Assembly: GCA_949775045.1 (NCBI GenBank)
Contig: OX459102.1
Location: forward strand, 2,784,101-2,848,100
Length of the DNA: 64,000 bases
Direction of reading: 5' to 3'
DNA from: Metridium senile
Lineage: Eukaryota > Cnidaria > Anthozoa > Actiniaria > Metridiidae
Made by a program: the position numbers and the translations under genes. Below, one piece after another: positions 1 through 9,842 of this stretch (positions within the stretch are counted from its first letter, which is position 1; each line of letters opens with the position of its first letter). The notes beneath the pieces were generated by a model. That model did not search any database. It was not told the DNA's origin and saw nothing but the letters and a program-made list of their open reading frames with translations.

Positions 1-169
1 TTGAAATGATGCTAATAATACTACAGTGATTATGTAACATCTTTATACAAATGAATCTCTAAAATATATCTATCTCTCTCTCTCTCTCTTTCATACTCTC
101 TTTCTCTCTTATATATATATTCTGCAAAAATGAATTCTTTGCTAAACTTTTGTCTTACTATTAAATTAG

Positions 170-3100
170 GACTATCATGATGAAATACCACTTGAATTCT
201 TTGAACCATGGTCTGACTGGGAAATCGATTTAGTAAGTTTTTGATTACTTTATTTTTTCCTTACTTTATTACCTTCATTGATGAATATTTATTCTGATTA
301 TTTAGGAAAGGGTTTCTATTCCTCAAGTAAGATTGGAAGCGTCGGAAGTTTTTCATCAAAGAGAGGTTAGTATTGTTTGAGAATTTTATACTCATTGTCA
401 AATAATGTGTTGTGATGCTAATGATGATGCTAATGATGAAACAATGGTTATACAAGATATTTATCCATAGTATAAGATTTTATTTTGATTCTCAATAATT
501 TTTTTTTTTGGTTTATATCTCTAGGAAGATGATTTTACCCCTTCTCCCATTGAAGTTGTGTTCCACGAAGAAGTTGATCAGACTGGTGCTGGTAGTGAGG
601 TATTTAATTTTTGAAATAACTAATAAATACACTAAATATTTCTCTTAGTTTTCAATTATTGATTCACAGATTACTCACCTAATTATGTTCATCCTTTATT
701 CTCACCGTGGTTTCTCTAGAATTACATATTTATTTATTTTTTTCGTTTACATTTATTTATTTATTCATTTATTAGGGAATCGGTGAAAATTATGAATGTC
801 AAACTTGCGGAAAACTCTTCAAACGTGAATACAATCTTCGCCGCCATAGAAAAATCCATGATAAGAAAATCAGCTTCAAATGTTCAACCTGTGAGAAAAA
901 CTTTAATCGAAAATCCAATCTTCAGCGTCACGAGAAGATTCATAAAAGAAATGGAGTTGTAAGAGAATATTCCTGTAACAAGTGTGATGCAAAATTCCAA
1001 AACTTGGCTCCACTGCGTGTTCACATAGAAACCGCCCATCCAACACCGTCGACTAGTGGTATCAATGAAAACACCGAAAGCCTTTCAAAAACACCGCCGT
1101 CGGTGCCTAACAACAAACGAAAGAACGATACGCCTACAAAATCCAACAAGCGAAAGAAAACAAATAATGGTAATTAGTTTATAGTTCGATCAGCTAATGT
1201 TTTCTATTCCTTCTTTCACTCTCCTTTTTTTTTTTCTTTCTTTCTTTCGTTTATTTTTTTTTTTTTTATTTATCCATCCATCCATCCATCCATCCATCCA
1301 TCCATCCATCCATCCATCCATCCATCCATCCATTCATTTATTCATTTAGTCAGTCAGTCATTCATTCATTTATTTATCTATTTATCTTCAGTAACCAATG
1401 ATAATCGTAGTGAAAATCTTTGGCCTCAAGACCCAAACTCCATGCCGCCAACACTAGTGCTGGATGTCAATGAGGCAACCCGTGCGATATATCGCAAAAA
1501 CTGGCGCCACATCCGAACTAGATTTGCTAGAGGAAGACCAATCCAGGACTGGTACAACTTCAGGGTTGATACCCTTGACACAGAGGAGCTTAACCAACAA
1601 CTACATCGAATCCTTGCAGATCAACCCACAGTATTTCGCCTGAATATTTCATTTGGTTTTGTGTTACGCAACAATGAGAGCGGCGAGCTACAATACCACC
1701 ACGCTTCAAACAATAACACTCGGGCCTTTGACGAACCATTCCTAATCTCCAATGCTAATGATCTACTACAAGCCTTTGAGACCTTGAAAAATCTTGATGT
1801 GTTAGAGTTGTTACGTCAGAAAAGGCCAAATAGTAAATGGGTAGTCAGCAAGGTGACTAACATATGCTTTTATGTTACGAAACTAAATGACCACCCTATA
1901 GGCAGTTCTACGTTTCTACCTAATTATATCTTGACCAACAAGGGTCTTGTGGCGCTGGAATGTAACGATCGCTCAGGTGAATCCTACCGAGATCAGTTAT
2001 GTTTTTTCCGTTGTTTGGCTCTACACAATGGTTGTGATATTAGAAACTTGGAAAGGGATACCAAACATTACTTTGACCGGTTAGTAAAAAATAAATAACT
2101 AAACCATTAAAAACAAAAAGGGATAATCAAAGTTGATTTGTTTAATCATGTTTAAATTTGTGTGGTCATGTAAACAAAAATCTATATTTAACACAATACT
2201 AATATTTTATACCCATTGTTTTCAATTATGAACTTCATTCCTACTCTCGGTAAATTTCTTATCTAAATAATTATGTTGTTTCTTAGTTACTTTTCTAAAT
2301 TCCTCCTTTTTTTTTTTCTTTTTTTTTTTCCTTAGATATCATCAAACCGGACCGTTCAATGGTGTACAGTTGAAAGAATTGGTTGACCTAGAGAAACTGT
2401 TTGAAATCAACATTGTCGTTTACTCCCTCCAGATAAATGATGACGAAGATGGCGCCATTGAAAGACCAGAAATTGTTTCCCGTTTGATCCGTCGCTCGCC
2501 CTGTCATTATGGTAGTACGATGTATTTGAATCTCTACGATAATCACTTCAGCTATATCAAGAACCTATCCCGGTATTGTAAATCGTATCAGTGTTCCAAG
2601 TGTGGAAAGTATTGGAAACAGGGATTCAGGTTAAACCGCCACGAACGCAAGTGTGAAGCAAAGGTTAGACTGCAATTCCCTGGTGGTGCATACAACAATC
2701 CAGCGACCATCTTCGAACAACTGGCCGACGAGGGTATTGATGTTCCTGAACAACTAAGATATTTGAATTACTTCGCCACTTTTGACTTTGAATGTTTCTT
2801 TAGTAAAGAACAACTCCCTACAAACACAGAAAAACTATCCTGGGAGAACAAACATGTGCCACTCAGCGTCAGTATTTGCTCCAATGTACCTGGCTATACA
2901 GCTCCTAATTTTTTGATCACAGAGGGAGATTCTCACGAGTTACTTAAAGAATTCATTGATTACTTGGTGGGATTAAGTGAGGAAAGTTATCGTTTGTTAT
3001 CAAATGACTTCGAAGCTGTATTTGCGGCCATCGATGAGAAGATTGGGTCTAATAGTATGGATGATAATATAGAAGAACTAGCTGCGATGTTAGTGGAAAT

Positions 3101-3796
3101 GGCGGAGGAAGAACGGCAGGAACGTGGAATAAGTGTGGTAGACAATGATGAAGATGAAGAAGAAGAGATTGAATCAGAGAACGACGAAGACCGGGCCTTT
3201 ATTAACGACGAATGTGATGGTGATGATCAAGATCTCAACTTTTATCGTATCCTAGATCAGCAACTTGGAGAACCGATTTTGGTAGAAAGGGGTGTTCAAG
3301 AAAACAGCGAGAAGAAAAAGCATCCGCTGGTTAAATTGAAGGTAATTTTAATGAAAATATACTAATATAATGTACTAATTCATAACAAGTATCTTACTTA
3401 CGTACTAACTTACTTATAAACACCTTACTAATTTACTAATATAGCACTCACATTCATCTCGGCATAAACTATTTACACATTTTATGAAATAAATATATCT
3501 TAATATATCTTAGGTGAAGTTGGAGGCCTACCTAAAAGAGTTACCGATCCTTGGGTTCAATTCTGGTAAATATGATCTGAACGCCGTGAAAGAATTTATA
3601 CTACCTTACTTAGTGGAGAATGAAGCAGTACAATTTACTATCAAGCGCAACAACAATACCATGTGTCTCAAAACAGAACATCTCAAGTTCCTAGATATTA
3701 CAAACTACCTTGCTCCTGGGTTTAGCTACGCACAGTTTTTAAAGGCTTATGAGTGTCCAATTTCTAAAGGTAAATATATATATATATATTTTTTTT

Positions 3797-3828
<32 letters not shown>

Positions 3829-3920
3829 TACTCATTCATCCATTCACCCATCCATCCATTCATTCATTCATTCATCCATTTTTTTTCATTCATTATTATT
3901 TTTTTCTTTATTACTCCAAG

Positions 3921-3951
<31 letters not shown>

Positions 3952-6510
3952 TTCATTCATTTATTCATTTCTTTCTTTCTTTATTCATTCATTCATTTAT
4001 TCATTCATTCATTTATTTTTATTTTTTTATATTATTTTTTTTTATTTATTCATTTTAGGTTTCTTCCCCTACGAGTGGGTTACCAGTCTAGATAAGTTAG
4101 ATCATCCTTCCCTCCCACCACACCGTTCGTTCCATTCTTCTTTGACGAATAGTAACATCTCGGTTGAAGAGTATCAGTATTGTCAACGTGTGTGGATAGA
4201 ACAAGATATGCAAACGTTCCGCGATTTCTTAGAGTGGTACAACAATCTAGATGTTGAACCCTTTGTGATGGCTGTGAAAAAAATGTTGATATTTTGGCGT
4301 GAAAGGGGGATAGATATGTTCAAAAATGGAGTTTCGGTTCCCGGACTGACGTTGAAATATCTATTCAATTTTCTTGATGAACAGACCTACTTTTCCTTAT
4401 TCAATGAAAAGAATAAGGATTTGTATGATCTGTTCAGGAATAACAACACGGGTGGACCCAGTATTATTTTTCATCGCTATCATGAAGTGGGGAAGACTAA
4501 GATTCGTGAGGCTGAGATGACCGCTAAGGGATTCGAGGCCAAGCCCTGTAAGAATATTGTTGGTTACGACGCCAATGCTTTGTACTTGTGGGCTATCATG
4601 CAAGATATGCCTACTGGGTCATACACACGGAGGCGAGCTGAAACTCAATTCAAACCAGAACATTCGAGAAGAATGGCGGATGAGTGGTTGGCGTGGGAAG
4701 CTAATCAGCGCAACATCCATATCAGACATCAACTAAACAACAGTGAAAAACGTATTGGTGCCAGACGACTACCGGTAGATGGGTTTGATAGAGAAAATCA
4801 GACAGTATTTCAGTTCCATGGGTGCTTCTTTCACGGTCACGATTGTGAGTTGAATAGAGGTAAAGAATACAACGTGGTTAGAAAGAAACCAATGGTGGAG
4901 TTGCGAGAAGAAACTAGTGTAAATACTGATTACATCAGAAAAGAGGGTTACCATGTTGTTGAACTATGGGAGTGTGAGTGGCGAGAAATGAAACGAACGA
5001 ATTCTCTCCTTCAAATGTTCTTGTGCTCAGAGTTCAAACGTCCCTTGGACCATCGTTGGAACCTCACAAAGGAACAGATATTATTATCTGTTGTGAATGA
5101 TTCCTTGTTTGGAGTGGTGGAGTGTGATATTCGAGTACCAGAACATTTGAGAGATAAATTCAGTGAAATGTGTCCGATATTCAAGAACATAGAAATCAGT
5201 CGGGAAGATATCGGAGAATGTATGCAACAGTTCGCCGAGGAACACGAGATGATGTCAAGACCACGTCGAAGCCTCATCGGTAGTTACTTTGGTAAAAATA
5301 TCCTATTGGCTACACCCCTCCTCAAATGGTACTTGAAACATGGTCTTGAGGTGACCCATATACACCAAATAGTTGAGTATACACCCAAGGCTTGTTTCAA
5401 GTCATTTGGGGAGGCGGTATCCGATGCGAGAAGGGCAGGGGATGTTGATCCTAGTAAAGCTATCATCGCCGATACCATGAAATTGGTGAGTTAATTGAGA
5501 TAAAATTCACAATTATATAAATATTATCTATACTAATAAAGAATTGTATTGCAGGTTAAATTGAAATATAAACTTTGATACCGTTGATTAATTACATATT
5601 TCTTTTTTATTTCTATTCGTAGGTGGGTAACTCGAGTTATGGTAAGACGATAACCAATCAGCTAAAACACCGAGATATCAAGTTCTGTGATGAGCGAAAA
5701 GTTTCCACACTGATAAACTCACCGTTTTTTCGTCAATTGGACCCCATTGATGTTAACACCTATGAAGTTCAATCGGCGAAGAAACGGATCAATTTGAACC
5801 TACCGATTCAAGTTGGTTTTTTTGTTTATCAGTATGCAAAACTGCGAATGTTGGAATTTTATTATGATATGATGGATCACTACTTGGATCGAAGTGACTT
5901 TCAATACTGTGAAATGGATACGGATAGGTAATTATTTATATATGTATATTTCACACACACACACACACAAAATGTTACATACTATGACAGGGGTTGGGTT
6001 AAACTTACTTTAGCATGAAAATCATCAATATTTATATAAATGGTTTTTTTTTTTCATTCTTTTAGTGCATATATCGCCATTTCCGGAGAAAGTGTAGAAA
6101 GTTTGGTGAAAGATGAACTTAGAGAAGAATTTCAAGTGGATAAGAACAACTGGTTTCCACGAACAGATAAAGCTGAACACCGTGCCTATGATAAACGAAC
6201 ACCAGGTTTATTTAAAGTAGAATGGGAAGGAGAGGGTATTATAGGACTATGTAGCAAAACCTACTACTGTTTCGGTTCATCTGACAAGTTTTCCTGTAAA
6301 GGAATAAATAAGAAAACAAACGAAATAAATAAGGAAAAATACTTGAATGTTCTTTTAAGTAAACAAAATAGTTCTGGTATCAACAAAGGATTTCGAGTTG
6401 TAAATAATACTATGCACACCTATACTCAAGTCAGAGATGGTTTTAGCTATTTTTATCCTAAACGAAAGGTTTTAAACGATGGAATTACCACCATTCCTCT
6501 AGAAATTTAA
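170..6510 (+). CDS. POLB: Protein-primed DNA polymerase B with N-terminal C2H2 fingers, multi-exon, 5' partial
   Basis: This is the replicative polymerase of Polinton 1. I place exons at 170-232, 306-365, 525-599, 776-1169, 1392-2079, 2336-3341, 3514-3769, 4059-5485, 5623-5927 and 6066-6510. All have AG/GT borders, and the lengths sum to 4719 nt, a whole number of codons. Exon 776-1169 encodes three C2H2 zinc fingers followed by a basic linker. Later exons carry the proofreading Exo I motif (DFE near 2790), Exo II (N-S-G-K-Y-D near 3560), palm motif A (D-A-N-A-L-Y near 4575), motif B (N-S-S-Y-G-K near 5630) and motif C (D-T-D-S, split by the last intron at 5927/6066). Between A and B is a Cys/His-rich insert (H-G-C-F-F-H-G-H near 4820). 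The start is outside the window. Introns at 1170-1391 and 3770-4058 hold microsatellites. No stop or frame break is visible, so the gene may be functional. Confidence 0.9.
1260..1392. repeat. (ATCC)n/(ATTC)n microsatellite in a polymerase intron
   Basis: About 65 bp of near-perfect CCAT/ATCC tetramers is followed by ATTC and ATTT variants, just upstream of the acceptor at 1390-1391. Confidence 0.9.
3770..4058. repeat. TTTC/ATTC/ATTT microsatellite filling a polymerase intron
   Basis: The whole intron is pyrimidine-rich tetranucleotide repeat. It can be read as a long Phe/Ile/His-rich open frame, but that frame is only the repeat. The flanking GT and AG restore the polymerase frame on both sides. 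Confidence 0.85.
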
Positions 6511-6710
6511 ATAACTTTTAGTTTTACAAGTTGTTTTGATATAATCATAATGATTATTTGTTGTTGTTTTTCAAGCAAAACTTATAGGTATCTAATTCAG
6601 TGTTTAGAATGTGATAATTATCCTACAAAAATAGACTATTGTAAATAATCGATTGTCATACTTTAGTGAGAACTGTAACTATACTTATATTAAGAAATGA
6701 AATGGTAATA

Positions 6711-7382
6711 TTAAACTGAAGTAATATCAAAAATCACTTCCTCATCTTCATCTTCTTCTTCTTGTTCTATAGTGTTGTTTAAAACTTCAAGTTGAAAATT
6801 GTATCTTGTTTGTATTTTCTTTACAACCCGAGCGCGTATTTTCATTATACCACAAGTAATTAATAGTAAAACCAAAGTTCCACAAGAGCTTGCAACGAGC
6901 CATTTGATCCAGTCAGATATAACATGACTTGAATTGTAATGTTCCATAGTAAATTGTGAAGTTGTAAAACTAGTTGAAGTTGGAAGTTTAGAATAGAAGC
7001 TTACTGTAGTATTAGTAGTAGTAGTAGAAGGAGAAGTAGTCTGTGTTGAAGATAGCCACGCTGTTACTGGACAAGAACTAGTGACATTTATTTGTAGTTT
7101 TAAGATGCAGTTGCAATTCAGTAGCGGGTTGTTTCTTAAATCCATCCAAATGATTTGTTTGTTTATACCACGATCCAACGATTCACAAGTTAAGTTGTTC
7201 TTTTGAAGTATTATCAAGACGATTTTTGAATGACTTGAACTCGGTAAAGAGGGAATCAAAGTTAACTGTTCTGAAGAACAATCCATGATGAGTTCATCGT
7301 CTATTTCAAAACATTCGCATATCCCACATGAATAACCGCGAGTAAAAGTAATACCAGAGAGTAAAAGTAGTGCAACGAACAT
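6711..7382 (-). CDS. Predicted secreted/membrane glycoprotein with LRR-like ectodomain (Polinton 1)
   Basis: The 223-residue product starts with a hydrophobic signal peptide (residues 1 to about 16). A Cys-rich segment follows (C-G-I-C-E-C, about 19-24), then a short leucine-rich-repeat-like stretch (N-N-L-T-C and L-R-N-N-P-L-L-N-C-N-C, about 62-96) resembling an LRR C-terminal cap. A Ser/Thr-rich mucin-like stalk (about 108-150) leads to one transmembrane helix (about 161-183) and a short acidic cytoplasmic tail. It lies between the polymerase and ATPase genes on the opposite strand, with about 200 bp of non-coding sequence after the polymerase stop. The topology is that of a type I surface protein. 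A role in attachment or envelopment is only inference, and I do not recognise a family. It could also be captured from a host LRR gene. Confidence 0.7.
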   Translation of the reverse strand: MFVALLLLSGITFTRGYSCGICECFEIDDELIMDCSSEQLTLIPSLPSSSHSKIVLIILQKNNLTCESLDRGINKQIIWMDLRNNPLLNCNCILKLQINVTSSCPVTAWLSSTQTTSPSTTTTNTTVSFYSKLPTSTSFTTSQFTMEHYNSSHVISDWIKWLVASSCGTLVLLLITCGIMKIRARVVKKIQTRYNFQLEVLNNTIEQEEEDEDEEVIFDITSV

Positions 7383-7478
7383 CTTGATGTTTAGTAGCGC
7401 AGTGTTAGTGCTGAATCATTGAAATTCGATAGGCGCGCTATCCGGTTTGAATCAAACTGTAGAGATATCTTATTACAC
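7383..7478. promoter_or_regulatory. Divergent intergenic region between the LRR-like gene and the ATPase gene
   Basis: Only 96 bp separates the two divergent start codons (7382 minus, 7479 plus), so both promoters must lie here or inside the genes. I see no clear TATA box. The ATPase frame stays open upstream to 7419, so part of this stretch could be coding if an earlier non-ATG or spliced start is used. Confidence 0.4.
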
Positions 7479-8120
7479 ATGGATTCAAGGTTAAAACACC
7501 CGTTTGGTGCAATCATGGCAGGGCCCAGTTCTTGCGGAAAAACGTGGTTACTACGGAGGATATTAGAACGAGGAGAAGAAATGATTGATGGTTCACCAGA
7601 AAATATTTTATGGCTTCATGGCATGCATCAACCAGCCCATGATGAAATGACGCAAACTATTCCTAACATAGAGTTTATTGAAGGTTTACCAGGTGATTTA
7701 GAATCGAGAATTGATCCATCAAAAAGAAATCTCATAGTTTTTGATGATTTGATGAGTGAATTGAGTAATGATAAACGTTTAACGAATATCTTCACAAAGG
7801 GATGCCATCATCTAAATTTATCTTGCGTGTTTATACTTCAAAACATGTTTTGTCAAGGCAAGGAAATGAGAAATATATCTCTCAATGCTCACTATTTGTT
7901 CATTTTCAAATCACCTCGTGATAGCAGTCAGATCACTCATTTAGCAAAACAAATGTATCCTGGAAATACTAAATTCATGCAAGAAGCATTCACCGACGCA
8001 ACCGCTAAGGCTTATGGGTACTTGTTTTGTGACCTCAAACCTGAAACAAGCGACGAGTTTCGTCTGAGAACCAATCTCTTTCCAGAAGAAACACAATACG
8101 CGTACGTCAGAAAGATATAA
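7479..8120 (+). CDS. ATP: FtsK/A32-type genome-packaging ATPase (Polinton 1)
   Basis: The 213-residue P-loop ATPase has Walker A G-P-S-S-C-G-K-T at about residues 15-22 and Walker B L-I-V-F-D-D-L near residue 90. These are followed by a sensor-type segment (F-I-L-Q-N-M). It matches in size and layout the DNA-packaging ATPases of Polintons, virophages and nucleocytoplasmic large DNA viruses, which drive the genome into capsids. I use the ATG at 7479. The frame is open back to 7419 but has no earlier ATG. The stop is followed within 40 bp by the next gene on the same strand. Confidence 0.9.
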   Translation: MDSRLKHPFGAIMAGPSSCGKTWLLRRILERGEEMIDGSPENILWLHGMHQPAHDEMTQTIPNIEFIEGLPGDLESRIDPSKRNLIVFDDLMSELSNDKRLTNIFTKGCHHLNLSCVFILQNMFCQGKEMRNISLNAHYLFIFKSPRDSSQITHLAKQMYPGNTKFMQEAFTDATAKAYGYLFCDLKPETSDEFRLRTNLFPEETQYAYVRKI

Positions 8121-8155
8121 AAAGCTAGGGTTTAGTCAGAACAGTTCAGTTGAAC
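8115..8155 (+). promoter_or_regulatory. TATA box and initiator-like site before the small basic gene
   Basis: TATAAAAAG at 8116-8124 overlaps the stop codon of the ATPase gene. A TCAGTT initiator-like match lies at about 8146-8151, just before the ATG at 8156, giving a very short predicted leader. Confidence 0.5.
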
Positions 8156-8482
8156 ATGAGTCGCCGTGCTAAAAAGAACTATCATCATCTCAAAGTCTTG
8201 GCTTCAAGCAAACCACATCAAGTTAAAGCCATTATCAAGACCGCTGATGATCCATTGATTCACACTCTTTGTGAATGCATTTACAATTTGTTGCATTCTA
8301 ACCTTTCGATTAGTCATCAAAAAAAGAAACAACTGGGCCCCTATAAAAAACAACTGATCAAGTTGGCTTCTAAAGGAATTCCATTGCAACAAAAACGTAA
8401 GCTTCTAGTTCAAAAAGGGGGGAATTTCCTCTCTCTTTTACTGCCAACCGTCATCACAGTTTTGGAGAGATTCTTAAAATGA
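8156..8482 (+). CDS. Small basic Polinton protein, candidate core/minor virion protein
   Basis: The 108-residue product is strongly basic in its N-terminal two thirds and ends in a hydrophobic segment (about residues 87-105). I recognise the type as a conserved small protein of cnidarian Polintons that sits beside the ATPase gene. Its biochemical role is not established, but its size and charge resemble adenovirus core peptides. Near residue 85 it has Q-K-G-G-N, which fits the adenain cleavage consensus (M/I/L/N/Q)-X-G-G-X. The element also encodes an adenain-like protease (9147-9842), so maturation cleavage before the hydrophobic tail is plausible. The ATG at 8156 follows the TATA-like site. 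The stop overlaps the next start by 4 nt. Confidence 0.75.
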   Translation: MSRRAKKNYHHLKVLASSKPHQVKAIIKTADDPLIHTLCECIYNLLHSNLSISHQKKKQLGPYKKQLIKLASKGIPLQQKRKLLVQKGGNFLSLLLPTVITVLERFLK

Positions 8483-9270
8483 ATCATGCTAAAAAAATGG
8501 TTTTGGTTCCTGAGAACACATTGGAAAGATTACAACAGCGACAAAATGTCAACACAACTCCTCTTACGGCAAGATTGAATGGTTTGGATAGTGATATCAA
8601 CGATGTATTGAAAGATAATAACCTATCCGAAGATGAAAAAGTAAGACAATATAGTCAAGCGTTAAACAATTATCTGACTTATTATAATCAGAGAAAAGGT
8701 GAAGCAGTCAATGTAAAAATTCAACAACCCCCACCACCACCAGTAAAGCTACCTATTCCAGAACGTGAAGTTGAAAGTGAAAACCATCAACCACAGGAAG
8801 CCCGTGATGAATCAGAAGAGAATGAGAGTTCAATGGAGCGTAACATTATACGCGCTTTACCCAAAACACTGAAAGAAGTCGGTAAACTGATGTTGGAAAC
8901 GATCAAAGAAAATCCTGAGATAATGAAATGGGACGATCGTGGACAGTTAATTTATGAAGGAAAACCACTGAAAGGTTCCCATATTACTGATTTGCTGAAA
9001 GATTCATTAAGATCTAACAAAGGTGTAGCTCCTTTAGGTTGGGAAATGTTTACCCGAGGCCTTGCTAAGATGAACGCACCTGATCATCTTGTAAAAAATA
9101 GGCAAAGAAAATCAACGCTTAGACAATTCAAGTCTGGTATTCATGATCAAACACAAGAGAGAAACGAATCGTTTACTACCCCTATACCGAAAACTCCAGG
9201 ACCTATAAGATCAAGATCGCGCAACAAACAAAAAGAACTTCGCCAACGTTGGCTTGCTTTTAATGGATGA
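8479..9270 (+). CDS. Conserved Polinton protein of unknown function (263 aa)
   Basis: The start overlaps the preceding stop (ATGA-type junction), which suggests coordinated expression. The N-terminal 80 residues look helical. Next come a proline run (about 86-91), an acidic low-complexity linker (about 100-125) and a compact C-terminal domain (about 128-215) with W-D-D-R-G-Q-L-I-Y-E-G and P-L-G-W-E-M-F. The tail is basic and rich in Thr, Pro and Arg. The type is familiar from cnidarian Polintons next to the ATPase and the small basic protein, and has no assigned activity. A structural or scaffold role is inference. Its last 124 nt overlap the open frame of the convergent protease gene. Confidence 0.75.
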   Translation: MNHAKKMVLVPENTLERLQQRQNVNTTPLTARLNGLDSDINDVLKDNNLSEDEKVRQYSQALNNYLTYYNQRKGEAVNVKIQQPPPPPVKLPIPEREVESENHQPQEARDESEENESSMERNIIRALPKTLKEVGKLMLETIKENPEIMKWDDRGQLIYEGKPLKGSHITDLLKDSLRSNKGVAPLGWEMFTRGLAKMNAPDHLVKNRQRKSTLRQFKSGIHDQTQERNESFTTPIPKTPGPIRSRSRNKQKELRQRWLAFNG

Positions 9271-9842
9271 TTTACTTGTAATAATATTTTCAATTTAATA
9301 AAAACCATGATATATACTAAATGTGTTTTTTTATTGTGTTTAGAAGTTTGATGCTTTACAATATTTTTTATGGATTGAATTAAATAACCAAAGTGTTTTA
9401 CAATAAAGTGATAGACTAATCGATCGTTAGTTGGTGGTTGATTAGTAAAACGATTTGCAATAGTTTTAAGGCTAATGTTTCGACAACGATTGACTAGATA
9501 GTAGAGACAATAGTGACCACAAACGTTTGAGTTTAGGGCTTGAAGTTCACGCGTGTTGTGAATCCAGGTTTTACAGTTATTTTCTAAAAACAGTTTAAAG
9601 TTCAAGCGATAATCTTCAGGCTTGTGACCATAAGAGTCAAAAAATTCCCCATTTTGATCTTCATCAAAGTAAAATGCACACCAGTGAGATCCAGGTTGAT
9701 CGTGATCGTCGACGTTAGCTACAAACGCTGCGGGGTAGTATCCAATGTGTGTTGGTAGTCGATCTGAAGGGTAGACACCTTGAAAGGCTGTTCTTGTGTA
9801 AGGAAGGTTTTTCAATACAACAGCAATCTCTCTGGTATTCAT
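9147..9842 (-). CDS. PRO: Adenain-like cysteine protease (Polinton 1)
   Basis: The order and spacing of the catalytic residues match adenovirus-type maturation proteases. His lies in G-S-H-W-C-A (about residue 53), the acidic residue in F-F-D-S-Y-G (about 69), and the nucleophile Cys in N-V-C-G-H-Y-C (about 108), with Gln/Asn upstream as usual. In adenovirus and Polintons this enzyme matures capsid precursors. The ATG is at 9842, directly abutting the stop of the capsid gene at 9843. The frame remains open to 9147, about 60 residues beyond the recognisable domain and into the antisense of the convergent gene. The true C-terminus may therefore be shorter if transcripts are processed near 9300, or this tail may be non-homologous. 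Confidence 0.87.
   Translation of the reverse strand: MNTREIAVVLKNLPYTRTAFQGVYPSDRLPTHIGYYPAAFVANVDDHDQPGSHWCAFYFDEDQNGEFFDSYGHKPEDYRLNFKLFLENNCKTWIHNTRELQALNSNVCGHYCLYYLVNRCRNISLKTIANRFTNQPPTNDRLVYHFIVKHFGYLIQSIKNIVKHQTSKHNKKTHLVYIMVFIKLKILLQVNHPLKASQRWRSSFCLLRDLDLIGPGVFGIGVVNDSFLSCV

Noticed and set aside
3749..4058. Long Phe/Ile/His-rich open frame
   Set aside because: It is the microsatellite intron of the polymerase gene; GT and AG borders remove it.
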